Assembly: GCA_041658585.1 (NCBI GenBank)
Contig: JBAZZX010000010.1
Location: forward strand, 1 to 64,000
Reading direction: 5' to 3'
Length of the DNA: 64,000 nucleotides
DNA from: DYFC01 sp041658585
GTDB taxonomy: Bacteria > Nitrospirota > Thermodesulfovibrionia > Thermodesulfovibrionales > SM23-35
Shown: one piece after another, positions 54,066-63,334 of the stretch
Numbering within the stretch: position 1 is the stretch's first letter
How the letters are laid out: the number at the start of each line of letters is the position of its first letter
Made by a program: the position numbers and the translations under genes
The notes under the pieces: model-generated
What the model was told of the DNA's origin: nothing
Seen by the model: the letters and a program-made list of their open reading frames with translations, nothing else
Databases searched by the model: none

Positions 54066-56069
54066 ATGGAAAAAGAAACTTGTACATTTTCATATTGTAA
54101 GAAGCCGGAAGTAACTGAAGTCGATTGCGATCTTCTGATCATGGGCGGCGGTATGGCTGGTTGCGGTGCAGCTTTTGAGGCATGCCGTTGGGCAAACGCA
54201 AAGGGCCTGAAGGTCGTTATGGTAGATAAGGCTGCAACAGATAGAAGCGGTGCAGTCGCAATGGGTCTGTCCGCTATTAACACATACGTTGGCGAAAATA
54301 AAGTCGCTGATTACGTGAAATACGTAAGGAACGACCTCATGGGCATCATCAGGGAAGACCTCGTATTCGACCTCGGAAGACACGTCGACGATTCAATCGA
54401 ACTCTTCGAAGAGTGGGGACTCCCCATCTGGAAAAAAGGCGATGACGGTTTCTCAATGGACGGTCATCAGGCAATTGCAGCCGGTAAAAAATCTCTGAAG
54501 GACGGCGGCACACCGGTAAGGACAGGTAAATGGCAGATCATGATTAACGGTGAGTCCTACAAGGTTATCGTTGCAGAGGCTGCAAAAAAGGCCCTTGAGA
54601 CCAACAGGACTGCAACCGGAATGGCTCAGAACCATTATGAAAGAGTATTCATAGTGAAGGCTGTCATGGATACAAACGGGAAAAACGTAGCTGCAGCCAT
54701 CGGATTCAGCACCAGAGAAAATAAGATTTATTCCTTCAAAGCAAAGGCAATGCTCTGTGCAACTGCCGGAGCAGTTAATTGCTTCAGACCGAGGTCGGTC
54801 GGTGAAGGTATGGGCAGGACCTGGTACCCGGTGTTTTGCGCCGGTTCAGGCTATGCATTCGGCATGCAGGCAGGAGCCGAGCTGACCCTTATGGAGAACA
54901 GGTTCGTACCTGCAAGATTTAAGGACGGTTATGGACCGGTCGGCGCATGGTTCCTCTTCTTCAAGGCAAAGGCAACTGACAGCTATGGTGAGGACTATTG
55001 CACCAATAAAGAGTACTTCGATGATGCAGTCGCAAGATACGGCGACTATGCAAAGAATATGGGTACCGCCATCAGAAACCACCTGATGATGAGGGCTATG
55101 AGGGACGGTAAAGGCCCGATCCTTATGCAGACCCCTGCAGCGCTGGAAATAATCTCCAAGAACATGAAAGAGAAGCTCGGTGAAAAAGAAGGCGCCAAGC
55201 AGGTCAAGCACCTTGAGGCAGAGGCATGGGAAGACTTCCTCGATATGGCTATTGGACAGGCATCCCTCTGGGCAGCAAGAAATATTGAGCCGGATAAGGT
55301 ACCTTCCGAGATCATGCCGACAGAGCCGTATCTCTTGGGTTCACACGCCGGTTGCGCAGGGTTCTGGGTGAGCGGCCCTGGCGATCTTCCGGGCACACCG
55401 GAACACTACACCTGGGGATATAACAGAATGACAACCGTACCCGGTCTCTTCATGGCTGGTGACGTTGTCGGTGCATCAGGCCATAAATTCTCATCCGGTT
55501 CCCATGCTGAAGGAAGAATGGCAGCCAAGGCTGCAATCGCATACATCCTCGACAATGCAGGCTACAAGCCGACACCAAAATTGTCCCTTGACGAGATTGC
55601 GGCCGAGCTCTATCTGCCGTTCGAGATCTATGAGAAATATAAAGTCTACACAACCGATCCCGTGATTAACCCTAATTACATTGGACCAAAAGCACTCCAG
55701 GCGAGGCTGATGAAAATCGCTGATGAGTACTTTGGCGGTTGCGCGACATGGTATATGACCTCAAAGACCATGCTTGACGAAGGTCTCAGACAGCTTGACA
55801 TGCTCAAGGAAGACGCCAACAAAATGGCGGCAAAAGACCTTCACGAGCTCCTCAGATGCTTTGAGAATTATCACAGAATCCTCTCTGTTGAGGCTCATGC
55901 AAGACACATCCTCTTCAGGGAAGAGTCCAGATATCCCGGCTACTACTACAGAGGCGACTTCAACAAGATTGATGACGCCAACTGGAAATGCTTCACAAAC
56001 TCCAAGTACAATGTAGAGGCAAATACCTGGGAGTTCAAGAAAGTACCGTACGTTCAGATGTATCCATAG
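54066..56069 (+). CDS. aprA: adenylylsulfate reductase alpha subunit
   Basis: Catalytic FAD subunit that reduces APS to sulfite and AMP; 667 aa, the normal length. FAD loop LLIMGGGMAGCGAAFEACRW, VDKAATDRSGAVAMGLSAIN, MENRFVPARFKDGYGPVGAW, GSHAGCAGFWVSGP, and GDVVGASGHKFSSGSHAEGR. Cytoplasmic. Followed by a strong terminator, so the adk/sat/apr unit ends here. Confidence 0.98.
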   Translation: MEKETCTFSYCKKPEVTEVDCDLLIMGGGMAGCGAAFEACRWANAKGLKVVMVDKAATDRSGAVAMGLSAINTYVGENKVADYVKYVRNDLMGIIREDLVFDLGRHVDDSIELFEEWGLPIWKKGDDGFSMDGHQAIAAGKKSLKDGGTPVRTGKWQIMINGESYKVIVAEAAKKALETNRTATGMAQNHYERVFIVKAVMDTNGKNVAAAIGFSTRENKIYSFKAKAMLCATAGAVNCFRPRSVGEGMGRTWYPVFCAGSGYAFGMQAGAELTLMENRFVPARFKDGYGPVGAWFLFFKAKATDSYGEDYCTNKEYFDDAVARYGDYAKNMGTAIRNHLMMRAMRDGKGPILMQTPAALEIISKNMKEKLGEKEGAKQVKHLEAEAWEDFLDMAIGQASLWAARNIEPDKVPSEIMPTEPYLLGSHAGCAGFWVSGPGDLPGTPEHYTWGYNRMTTVPGLFMAGDVVGASGHKFSSGSHAEGRMAAKAAIAYILDNAGYKPTPKLSLDEIAAELYLPFEIYEKYKVYTTDPVINPNYIGPKALQARLMKIADEYFGGCATWYMTSKTMLDEGLRQLDMLKEDANKMAAKDLHELLRCFENYHRILSVEAHARHILFREESRYPGYYYRGDFNKIDDANWKCFTNSKYNVEANTWEFKKVPYVQMYP

Positions 56070-56082
56070 TTGATACCGGCTG

Positions 56083-56111
56083 GGGAGGGCTTTGCCCTCC
56101 CCATTTTTTTG
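56083..56111 (+). terminator. rho-independent terminator after aprA
   Basis: GGGGAGGGC-TTT-GCCCTCCCC followed by ATTTTTTT. It starts 14 bases after the aprA stop and separates aprBA from qmoABC. Confidence 0.93.
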
Positions 56112-56140
56112 AATGTCAATAAAGATTTTTATTGACAGGT

Positions 56141-56151
56141 ATGCTATAATA
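56141..56151 (+). promoter_or_regulatory. extended -10 promoter of qmoABC
   Basis: TATGCTATAAT contains TGN-TATAAT with TATAAT at 56146-56151; no good -35 lies 17 bases upstream. Start site near 56158, about 80 bases before qmoA. It follows the aprA terminator directly. Confidence 0.6.
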
Positions 56152-56240
56152 CTCCGCGTTTATAAGTAAGTTAAAAAAAGACGGTTATATTGATAAGTAT
56201 AACCCGCTCTTTATGGCTTACTGCCTTGAAGGAGGTAAAT

Positions 56241-57500
56241 ATGGCAGAAAATAAGAAAGTTCTTGTAGTTGGAGGCGGTATGAGCGGGCTTACTGCCGCG
56301 ATCGAAGCGGCGGAGGCGGGACTGGAAGCTTGTATCGTAGAAAAAAAACCGTATCTTGGCGGCAGGGTATCACAGATCAATAAATACTTCTGGAAACTCT
56401 GTCCCCCGAACTGCGGCCTTGAGATACAGTTCAAGCGAATTAAGAACAGCCCGAACGTTACGCTCTATACCCTTGCAGAAGTGGAAGACATCAAGGGTGA
56501 GGAAGGCAACTTCGATGTGACTGTCAAGCTCAATCCGAGATATGTGAATGACAAGTGCGTGGGATGCGATGCCTGTGCGCAGGCCTGCCCGTCCTACCGT
56601 GTCAATGATTTCAATTTCGGGATGAACAAGACAAAGGCCGCGTACCTTCCGCATTCTCAGGCGTTTCCTTTTCAGTATGTCATTGATGCAAATGCCTGTC
56701 CTAAAGATTGCATGAAGCCATGCCTTGAAGCATGCAAATATAATGCAATCGATCTCGCTATGAAACCCGAGACTGTAAACCTGAAGGTTGGAGCTGTTGT
56801 TCTCGCCACGGGCTGGAACCCTTATGATACAAGCAAACTTGATATCCTGGGCGCCGGTAAAATTCAGAATGTTATAACAAATATGATGATGGAAAGGCTT
56901 GCTTCACCGGATGGTCCGACCGAGGGCAAGATTGTTCGTCCCTCGGACGGGAAAGAGGTCAAGAACATTGCCTTTGTCCAATGTGCCGGATCGAGAGATG
57001 AGAATCACCTTTCTTACTGTTCATCCGTATGCTGCCTTGCAACATTGAAACATGCCATGTACATAAGAGAACAATATCCCGATGCGAAGATTCAGATTTT
57101 TTATATAGACATCAGAACTCCGGGACTCTATGAAAACAGGTTCTACTGGAAGATTAAGGACGATCCGAATGTCGTCTTTACCAAGGGAAAAGTGGCAGGC
57201 ATAACCGAAGAATCCGGTTCCAATGATGCAGTAGTTGAAGTTGAAGATACCCTCGGCGGATCAAAATTCAAGAAAAAATTCGATATGGTAGTCCTGGCAA
57301 CAGGTATGGATCTGACCACAAGGGACTCAAAGGTTGGAACAACTATATCATATACTCCTGACGGGCTTGTTGATGACTCGGCGCTTAAGAAAGGGATATA
57401 CGCAGTGGGAACATTAAGAAGCCCTGCTGATGTTGCAAGATCAGTTCAGGATGCAACCGGCGTTGTAATCAAGTGCATCCAGAGCGTGAATAGGAGGTAG
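56241..57500 (+). CDS. qmoA: QmoA, quinone-interacting oxidoreductase subunit A
   Basis: HdrA-like flavoprotein, about 419 aa, of the complex that passes menaquinol electrons to AprBA. FAD loop KKVLVVGGGMSGLTAAIEAA, KKPYLGGRVSQ, and the paired NCGLEIQFKRI. It also has CVGCDACAQACP and CPKDCMKPCLEAC, two Cys groups with iron-sulfur spacing. ATG 56241 follows AAGGAGG by five bases; the frame is open from 56190 but lacks support there. qmoB starts 2 bases after the stop. Confidence 0.95.
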   Translation: MAENKKVLVVGGGMSGLTAAIEAAEAGLEACIVEKKPYLGGRVSQINKYFWKLCPPNCGLEIQFKRIKNSPNVTLYTLAEVEDIKGEEGNFDVTVKLNPRYVNDKCVGCDACAQACPSYRVNDFNFGMNKTKAAYLPHSQAFPFQYVIDANACPKDCMKPCLEACKYNAIDLAMKPETVNLKVGAVVLATGWNPYDTSKLDILGAGKIQNVITNMMMERLASPDGPTEGKIVRPSDGKEVKNIAFVQCAGSRDENHLSYCSSVCCLATLKHAMYIREQYPDAKIQIFYIDIRTPGLYENRFYWKIKDDPNVVFTKGKVAGITEESGSNDAVVEVEDTLGGSKFKKKFDMVVLATGMDLTTRDSKVGTTISYTPDGLVDDSALKKGIYAVGTLRSPADVARSVQDATGVVIKCIQSVNRR

Positions 57501-57502
57501 AG

Positions 57503-59731
57503 ATGGATAAAAAGTATGGCGTATATATATGTAAGGGATGTGGAATTGGAGACTCTATTGATATAGAGAAACTTGTAAAATCTTCAAAGTCAGGACCGAA
57601 CAAACAAGAGAACATAAAGACCCACGATATCCTCTGCAGCCCTGAAGGACTTCAACTGATCAAGGGCGATATTAAGAAGGACGGTGTTAATACCATAATA
57701 ATTGCAGCATGCTCCCCTCGTGTGAAATTTGAAGAGTTTGACTTCCCCGGTTCTTTAGTGGAAAGGGTAAATATCCGCGAGTTTGTCGCATGGACGCATC
57801 CTCCCAAGACCGATGACACTCAGAGTCTGGCTGAAGACTACGTTTTAATGGGCATAATAAAGGTCCAGAAAGCTGATCTGCCTGCCCCTGCCATTCTTGA
57901 AAATTTGAGCAGTAATATTTTAGTGGTCGGCGGTGGTATTACCGGTATGACTGCGGCCCTTGAATCAGCCAAGGCCGGATATAAAGTTGTTCTGGTTGAG
58001 AAGGAACCACAGCTTGGCGGTTTCGCAAATAAGTTGTACAAGAAGATACCGACGAGAAATTACACGGACCCGGTGATTGTTGATACAGAGATAGACAAGG
58101 TCATTAAAGAAGTGGAAAGCCACCCCGGTATTACAGTATATAAATCTGCAAAGATCGAGAAGACGGCAGGCCAGCCCGGCTTGTTCGACGTCACGATAGC
58201 TTCAGGCGCCGGCCCTGTCACCGAAAAGATCGGGGCGATTGTGCTGGCTACCGGCTGGGTGCCGTATGATGCGACAAAACTCGGTCATCTCGGCTACGGA
58301 AAGTTTAAGGATGTAGTGACGAATATCGAGTTTGAACAGATTGCTAAGAGCGGATCCATTACAAGGCCCTCTGACGGCAAAGAAGCTAAAAAAGTTGCTT
58401 TTATTCAGTGTGCAGGACAGAGGGACCCCAACCATCTTCCTTATTGCTCGGCTATGTGCTGTGCTACTTCATTGAAGCAGGCGCGGTATGTAAGAGAAAA
58501 GTCCGATGCACTGGCCATGATACTTTATAAAGATATAAGAACACCCGGCAGACTTGAGGCATTCTATAAGGAAGCCCAGAATGACCCCGGGATCATGCTG
58601 ACAAAGGGAGAAGTAACCGGAGTTGCAGATGCCGGCAACGGGAATCTCTTTGTAATGATGGAAAACACCCTGTTAGGCCAAAAGGTGAAGGTTGAGGCTG
58701 ATCTTGTTGTTCTCGCAACAGGAATGGTCCCGACTACCAGGGCGCCTCAGGAATATCTCGATGGGATCACGCTGGCAGCTGCAAACGGCGATGAAGCCAA
58801 GAAAGCTTATATTGATTCTACTCCAAAGCCGGAATTTATCCTGAACCTCGCATACAGACAGGGACCTGAACTACCGTCCCTTGAAGGGGCCCTCGGGTTT
58901 GCAGATTCGAACTTTATCTGTTTCCAGTATGAAACAAGAAGAACAGGTATATATGCTGCAGGTCCTGTCAGGCAGCCGATGAATATGTCGGACGCACAGG
59001 AAGACGCAGCAGGAGCCGCATTTAAGGCTATACAATGTATAGATCATGTTGCGAAAGGTGTGGCAGTCCATCCAAGGGCATGGGATTTGACATTCCCTGA
59101 CCCTCAGCTGATCAGGTGTACCGCGTGTAAGAGATGTACTGAAGAATGCCCGTTTGGCGCCATTGAAGAAGATGCGAAAGGAATTCCTACATACAATTTA
59201 AACCGGTGCAGAAGGTGTGGAACCTGTATGGGGGCCTGCCCTGAGAGGATCGTTTCGTTTAAAGATTACAGCATCGATATGATAGGTTCAATGATCAAAT
59301 CCATCGATGTGCCTGAAGAAGAGTTCAGGATTATCTGTCTTGTATGTGAAAACGATGCATATCCCGCCCTTGATACTTTGGCGATGCACAGGAAATCTAT
59401 CGACCCAAGTGTCCGTTTTGTCCCGCTAAGATGCCTCGGCGGAATGCACCTTGTCTGGATTGCCGACGCCTTTTCAAAAGGCATTGACGGTTTTCTGCTT
59501 ATCGGATGTAAGTTTGGTGAGAATTATCAATGTCACTTCGTCAAGGGGAGTGAACTCGCAAATACCAGGTTCAGCAAGGTCGGTGAAACTCTGAATAAAT
59601 TACAGCTTGAGGCGGATCGTGTCAAGATGTTGCAGGTGGGAATAGATGAATATCACAAACTGCCCGATATGATTAATGAGTTTGCGGCAAGGGTTAAAGA
59701 AATAGGGCATAATCCGTTCAAGGAATTTTAG
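57503..59731 (+). CDS. qmoB: QmoB, quinone-interacting oxidoreductase subunit B
   Basis: 742 aa HdrA-MvhD-like flavoprotein. N-terminal YICKGCGIGDSID, FAD loop NILVVGGGITGMTAALESAK, two ferredoxin-type clusters CTACKRCTEECP and CRRCGTCMGACP (about 540-585), and a C-terminal MvhD-like domain with IICLVCENDAYPALD and LLIGCKFGENYQCHFVKGSE. Links QmoA to the membrane subunit QmoC and may allow flavin-based electron bifurcation, still unsettled in the family. Confidence 0.96.
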   Translation: MDKKYGVYICKGCGIGDSIDIEKLVKSSKSGPNKQENIKTHDILCSPEGLQLIKGDIKKDGVNTIIIAACSPRVKFEEFDFPGSLVERVNIREFVAWTHPPKTDDTQSLAEDYVLMGIIKVQKADLPAPAILENLSSNILVVGGGITGMTAALESAKAGYKVVLVEKEPQLGGFANKLYKKIPTRNYTDPVIVDTEIDKVIKEVESHPGITVYKSAKIEKTAGQPGLFDVTIASGAGPVTEKIGAIVLATGWVPYDATKLGHLGYGKFKDVVTNIEFEQIAKSGSITRPSDGKEAKKVAFIQCAGQRDPNHLPYCSAMCCATSLKQARYVREKSDALAMILYKDIRTPGRLEAFYKEAQNDPGIMLTKGEVTGVADAGNGNLFVMMENTLLGQKVKVEADLVVLATGMVPTTRAPQEYLDGITLAAANGDEAKKAYIDSTPKPEFILNLAYRQGPELPSLEGALGFADSNFICFQYETRRTGIYAAGPVRQPMNMSDAQEDAAGAAFKAIQCIDHVAKGVAVHPRAWDLTFPDPQLIRCTACKRCTEECPFGAIEEDAKGIPTYNLNRCRRCGTCMGACPERIVSFKDYSIDMIGSMIKSIDVPEEEFRIICLVCENDAYPALDTLAMHRKSIDPSVRFVPLRCLGGMHLVWIADAFSKGIDGFLLIGCKFGENYQCHFVKGSELANTRFSKVGETLNKLQLEADRVKMLQVGIDEYHKLPDMINEFAARVKEIGHNPFKEF

Positions 59732-59752
59732 AATAGGATTTGGAGGATATAC

Positions 59753-61000
59753 ATGGAACAAAAAGTCGAAGCACCGGAAACTAAGATTGAAGACGCAACT
59801 GTTGAGGCGCCTGTCCCACCAAAGGACGACTCAACAGTCATATCTCCTGATCTGGAGTTTGTTAATTCAGTAATCAGGGGAGGCGGAGAGTCCTTAAAGA
59901 AATGCTATCAGTGCGCCACATGCTCTGTTGTCTGCAACCTCACACCAGCCGATAACCCTTTCCCGAGAAAAGAGATGATATACGCCCAGTGGGGATTAAA
60001 GGAAAAGCTCATCGCTAATCCTGACATATGGCTTTGCCATCAGTGCAGTGACTGCACAGCTTATTGTCCACGGGGGGCAAAACCGGGCGAAGTCCTGAAT
60101 GCGATAAGAAAACTGTCCATCGAAAACTATTCCGTACCGAAGTTTATGGGAAAACTCGTAGGGAACCCCGGTGCGCTTGTCCTCCTGCTTGCCGTGCCCG
60201 TTGTTATCTTCCTGATTATCCTTGCAGGCTTGGGCCATCTGAATCTGGAAAGTATAAGGAATGAAGCAGGGAAAATCGCATATTCATCATTAATAAAGTC
60301 GTATTTCATCGATGGTGTATTTGTCCCGATCTTCATGTTTGCCGTTGTCTCTCTGGCTATAGGCGTCACCAGATATTGGAAAGACATGATAAAGGCGACC
60401 GGCGTTAAACCGAAAGTAAGCATCGTAAGCGCAATAACCGAAACTATCGGTGAGATACTGGCGCACAAGCGGTTTGAACAGTGCAATGTAGCCATAGACC
60501 GTAAACTGGCTCATATGCTGGTGTTTTTCAGCTTCATCGGACTTGCAATAACTACCGCATGGGCGGTCCTTTATTTATACGGATACGAGATAATGCATGC
60601 TTTGGGGAAAACGCCTTACCCATGGCTGCTCGGCCCGTCGCCATATCCTCTGACCGATCCCGTTAAGTGGCTTGGAAATGTCAGCGCGATAATGCTTTTG
60701 GTAGGTATTATGATGGTGATAAACAACAGGAAAAAGAACGAGGAAAAGGCTGGAAAAGGCGGATATTATGACTGGCTTTTTATCTATATAGTTTTTGCCG
60801 TAATGGCTACAGGTATCTTGTCTGAATTATCAAGACTGGCAAATATTGCAATACTCGCTTATTTAATATATTTTGCCCATCTTGTTGTTGTCTTCTTCCT
60901 GTTTGCATATGCCCCCTTCTCAAAGATGGCGCATATGATGTACAGGGCGACGGCAATGGTTTTCGCTAAAGCCACACAAAGGGATGTCGAGGTTAAATAG
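59753..61000 (+). CDS. qmoC: QmoC, quinone-interacting oxidoreductase subunit C
   Basis: 415 aa membrane subunit: an HdrC-like N-terminal domain with two [4Fe-4S] sites (KKCYQCATCSVVCNLTP and CHQCSDCTAYCPRG) fused to an HdrE/NarI-type cytochrome b domain with about six helices from residue 135 on, including His-bearing helices (DRKLAHMLVFFSFIGLAITT, AYLIYFAHLVVVFFLF). It should oxidise menaquinol and send electrons to QmoAB. 21 bases after qmoB. Confidence 0.96.
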   Translation: MEQKVEAPETKIEDATVEAPVPPKDDSTVISPDLEFVNSVIRGGGESLKKCYQCATCSVVCNLTPADNPFPRKEMIYAQWGLKEKLIANPDIWLCHQCSDCTAYCPRGAKPGEVLNAIRKLSIENYSVPKFMGKLVGNPGALVLLLAVPVVIFLIILAGLGHLNLESIRNEAGKIAYSSLIKSYFIDGVFVPIFMFAVVSLAIGVTRYWKDMIKATGVKPKVSIVSAITETIGEILAHKRFEQCNVAIDRKLAHMLVFFSFIGLAITTAWAVLYLYGYEIMHALGKTPYPWLLGPSPYPLTDPVKWLGNVSAIMLLVGIMMVINNRKKNEEKAGKGGYYDWLFIYIVFAVMATGILSELSRLANIAILAYLIYFAHLVVVFFLFAYAPFSKMAHMMYRATAMVFAKATQRDVEVK

Positions 61001-61105
61001 TATTATGAAGATAATCATAAATAGAAGGGAGGTGGAAGGTAAAAAACAATCTGTCTTATTTTTTCACTTTTCACTCATTTCAAAAGTTTAATAAGGAGGG
61101 ATAGT

Positions 61106-63172
61106 ATGAGTTCAACGATACTTTTTGCATTAGGTTGCGGAGTGTTAGGCGTTATATACGCTGTGATGACCGCAATGTGGGTGTCAAAGCAGGACGCAGG
61201 GAATGCGAAGATGCAGGAGATCTCAAATGCGGTCAAAGAGGGCGCAATGGCGTTCCTCGCACGCGAGTACAAAACGGTCGCTGTTGTTGCGGTAATTTTG
61301 ACGGTGCTTCTGTCTTTCCTCGGGATCTGGACAGCAATAGGGTTTGTCATTGGCACGGTCGGTTCGGCGCTCGCCGGATACATCGGCATGATGGTATCGG
61401 TGCGGGCCAACGTGCGCACGGCTCAGGCAGCCCACAAGGGCATCCAGGCTGCACTCGGCCTTGCTTTTAAGGGCGGCTCGGTGACCGGCGTTATGGTCGT
61501 TGGTCTCGGAATTATAGGACTTGCCGGTTTTTATTTTATAGCAAAGTCGGCAGCCCCTGAGACGGCATTCCATGCACTGGTTGGTCTCGGATTCGGATGC
61601 TCACTCATGAGCGTGTTTGCTCGTATCGCAGGCGGTATTTATACAAAGGCTGCGGACGTAGGCGCTGACCTGGTCGGCAAGGTTGAGGCAGGAATTCCTG
61701 AAGATGATCCCAGAAATCCTGCAGTTATCGCAGACAACGTTGGAGACAACGTAGGTGACTGCGCAGGCATGGCAGCCGATCTTTATGAAACATACACGGT
61801 TACGCTCGTTGCAGCAATGCTTCTTGCAAAGACTGTTTTTGGAGCTGAGAGCCCATGGGTGGAATTCCCGATGCTCCTCGGCGGAATATCGATCATCGCT
61901 TCCATTATAGGAACATTTGCAGTAAGACTCGGCAAAAGCGGATATATCATGGGTGCCCTCTATAAGGGGCTGGCTGTTGCCGGCGGTCTTGCAGCAGTAG
62001 CATTTTATATCGTGACAGGTGAATTTCTGAAAGGCGTAGATGCGGCTTCAATGGCCTCTCACCCTTCATTTACACAGATGAACGTTTTCCTTATGGCGAT
62101 TATCGGCCTTGCATTGACCGGAGTGATCGTGGTTATAACTGAGTACTTCACTGCTTCGCAGTATCCCCCGGTGAAACACATTGCACAAGCCAGTTTGACC
62201 GGTCACGGCACAAACGTTATCGCCGGCCTCGCGGTCAGCATGAAGTCAACTGCCGCGCCTGTTTTAGTTATCGTTGCCTCAATTCTCGGGGCTTATCATT
62301 TAGGCGGTGGATTTGCCGGTGATGCATCTGGCGGTCTTTTTGCTATTGCATTATCAGCGGTTTCGATGCTTTCGATGACAGGCATCGTGGTAGCCATTGA
62401 CACCTACGGCCCGATCACGGACAACGCAGGCGGTATAGCAGAAATGGCAGGAATGCCTGAAGCTATCCGTAACATCACAGACCCATTGGATGCAGTCGGC
62501 AACACCACAAAGGCTGTTACCAAGGGTTATGCTATTGGTTCGGCAGCCCTCGCGGCTCTGGTCCTTTTTGCAGAGTATTCAAGGTCATTCAGCACACAGC
62601 TTTATTTTGATCTTTCGAACCCCATGGTTCTGGCCGGCCTTTTCATCGGCGGTCTGCTCCCTTATTATTACGGCTCGCTCCTGATGGAGGCCGTTGGTAA
62701 GGCTGCCGGCAGCATCGTTGAGGAAGTGCGCAGGCAGTTCCGTGAGATCCCCGGAATCATGGAAGGCACGGGAAAGCCGGAGTACGGCAAGTGTGTTGAC
62801 ATAGTGACCAAGGGCGCCATCCAGCAGATGATGGTCCCTGCGCTTATCCCGGTTGTTGTTCCTGTTGTTGTAGGTTTACTGCTTGGCAGAGAGGCACTCG
62901 GAGGCGTACTTATGGGAAGTATCCTTACCGGACTCTTCCAGGCTATTGCGATGACAAGCGGCGGCGGCGCATGGGACAACGCCAAGAAATCCTTTGAAGA
63001 TGGCGTTACTGATTCCAAAGGTGTCGTTCATAAGAAGGGCAGTGACGGACATAAAGCCTCTGTCACAGGTGATACCGTCGGCGATCCTTATAAAGACACG
63101 GCAGGACCGGCAATCAACCCGATGATCAAGGTCATCAACATCGTTGCATTGCTGATCGTTCCACTTATATAA
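61106..63172 (+). CDS. hppA: ion-translocating membrane pyrophosphatase
   Basis: 688 aa, about sixteen helices, hydrolyses pyrophosphate and pumps H+ (or Na+). Active-site stretches: DVGADLVGKVEAGIPEDDPRNP (key DxxxxxxxKxE), DNVGDNVGDCAGMAADL, DTYGPITDNAGGIAEM, and GDTVGDPYKDTAGPAINP. Lys469 in GNTTKAVTKG (Ala in K+-dependent forms) indicates the K+-independent class, mostly H+ pumps. Next to sat and qmo it can recover energy from the pyrophosphate released by Sat. A clear terminator follows. Confidence 0.97.
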   Translation: MSSTILFALGCGVLGVIYAVMTAMWVSKQDAGNAKMQEISNAVKEGAMAFLAREYKTVAVVAVILTVLLSFLGIWTAIGFVIGTVGSALAGYIGMMVSVRANVRTAQAAHKGIQAALGLAFKGGSVTGVMVVGLGIIGLAGFYFIAKSAAPETAFHALVGLGFGCSLMSVFARIAGGIYTKAADVGADLVGKVEAGIPEDDPRNPAVIADNVGDNVGDCAGMAADLYETYTVTLVAAMLLAKTVFGAESPWVEFPMLLGGISIIASIIGTFAVRLGKSGYIMGALYKGLAVAGGLAAVAFYIVTGEFLKGVDAASMASHPSFTQMNVFLMAIIGLALTGVIVVITEYFTASQYPPVKHIAQASLTGHGTNVIAGLAVSMKSTAAPVLVIVASILGAYHLGGGFAGDASGGLFAIALSAVSMLSMTGIVVAIDTYGPITDNAGGIAEMAGMPEAIRNITDPLDAVGNTTKAVTKGYAIGSAALAALVLFAEYSRSFSTQLYFDLSNPMVLAGLFIGGLLPYYYGSLLMEAVGKAAGSIVEEVRRQFREIPGIMEGTGKPEYGKCVDIVTKGAIQQMMVPALIPVVVPVVVGLLLGREALGGVLMGSILTGLFQAIAMTSGGGAWDNAKKSFEDGVTDSKGVVHKKGSDGHKASVTGDTVGDPYKDTAGPAINPMIKVINIVALLIVPLI

Positions 63173-63190
63173 GCATCAAGCTACAAAATG

Positions 63191-63224
63191 AAAGGCCGAC
63201 AGTAAAACTGTCGGCCTTTTTTTT
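63191..63224 (+). terminator. rho-independent terminator after hppA
   Basis: AAAGGCCGACAG-TAAAA-CTGTCGGCC followed by eight T. Ends the qmoABC-hppA unit. Confidence 0.95.
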
Positions 63225-63334
63225 CATATTGTAGTAAAATTTTCATATGATGAGATTATTCTTCATAACTCATCGGCCCCGCTTGATAGCGGGGAGGTTG
63301 CCTGTTAAAATTATTCGGAAAGGATTGAACTAAT

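Noticed and set aside
56133..56151. TTGACA at 56133 as -35 for TATAAT at 56146
   Set aside because: Only seven bases separate them, far too close; the site was called an extended -10 promoter instead.
63272..63298. CCCCGC-TTGATA-GCGGGG hairpin after hppA
   Set aside because: Short stem without T tract, just beyond a strong terminator; no function could be supported.
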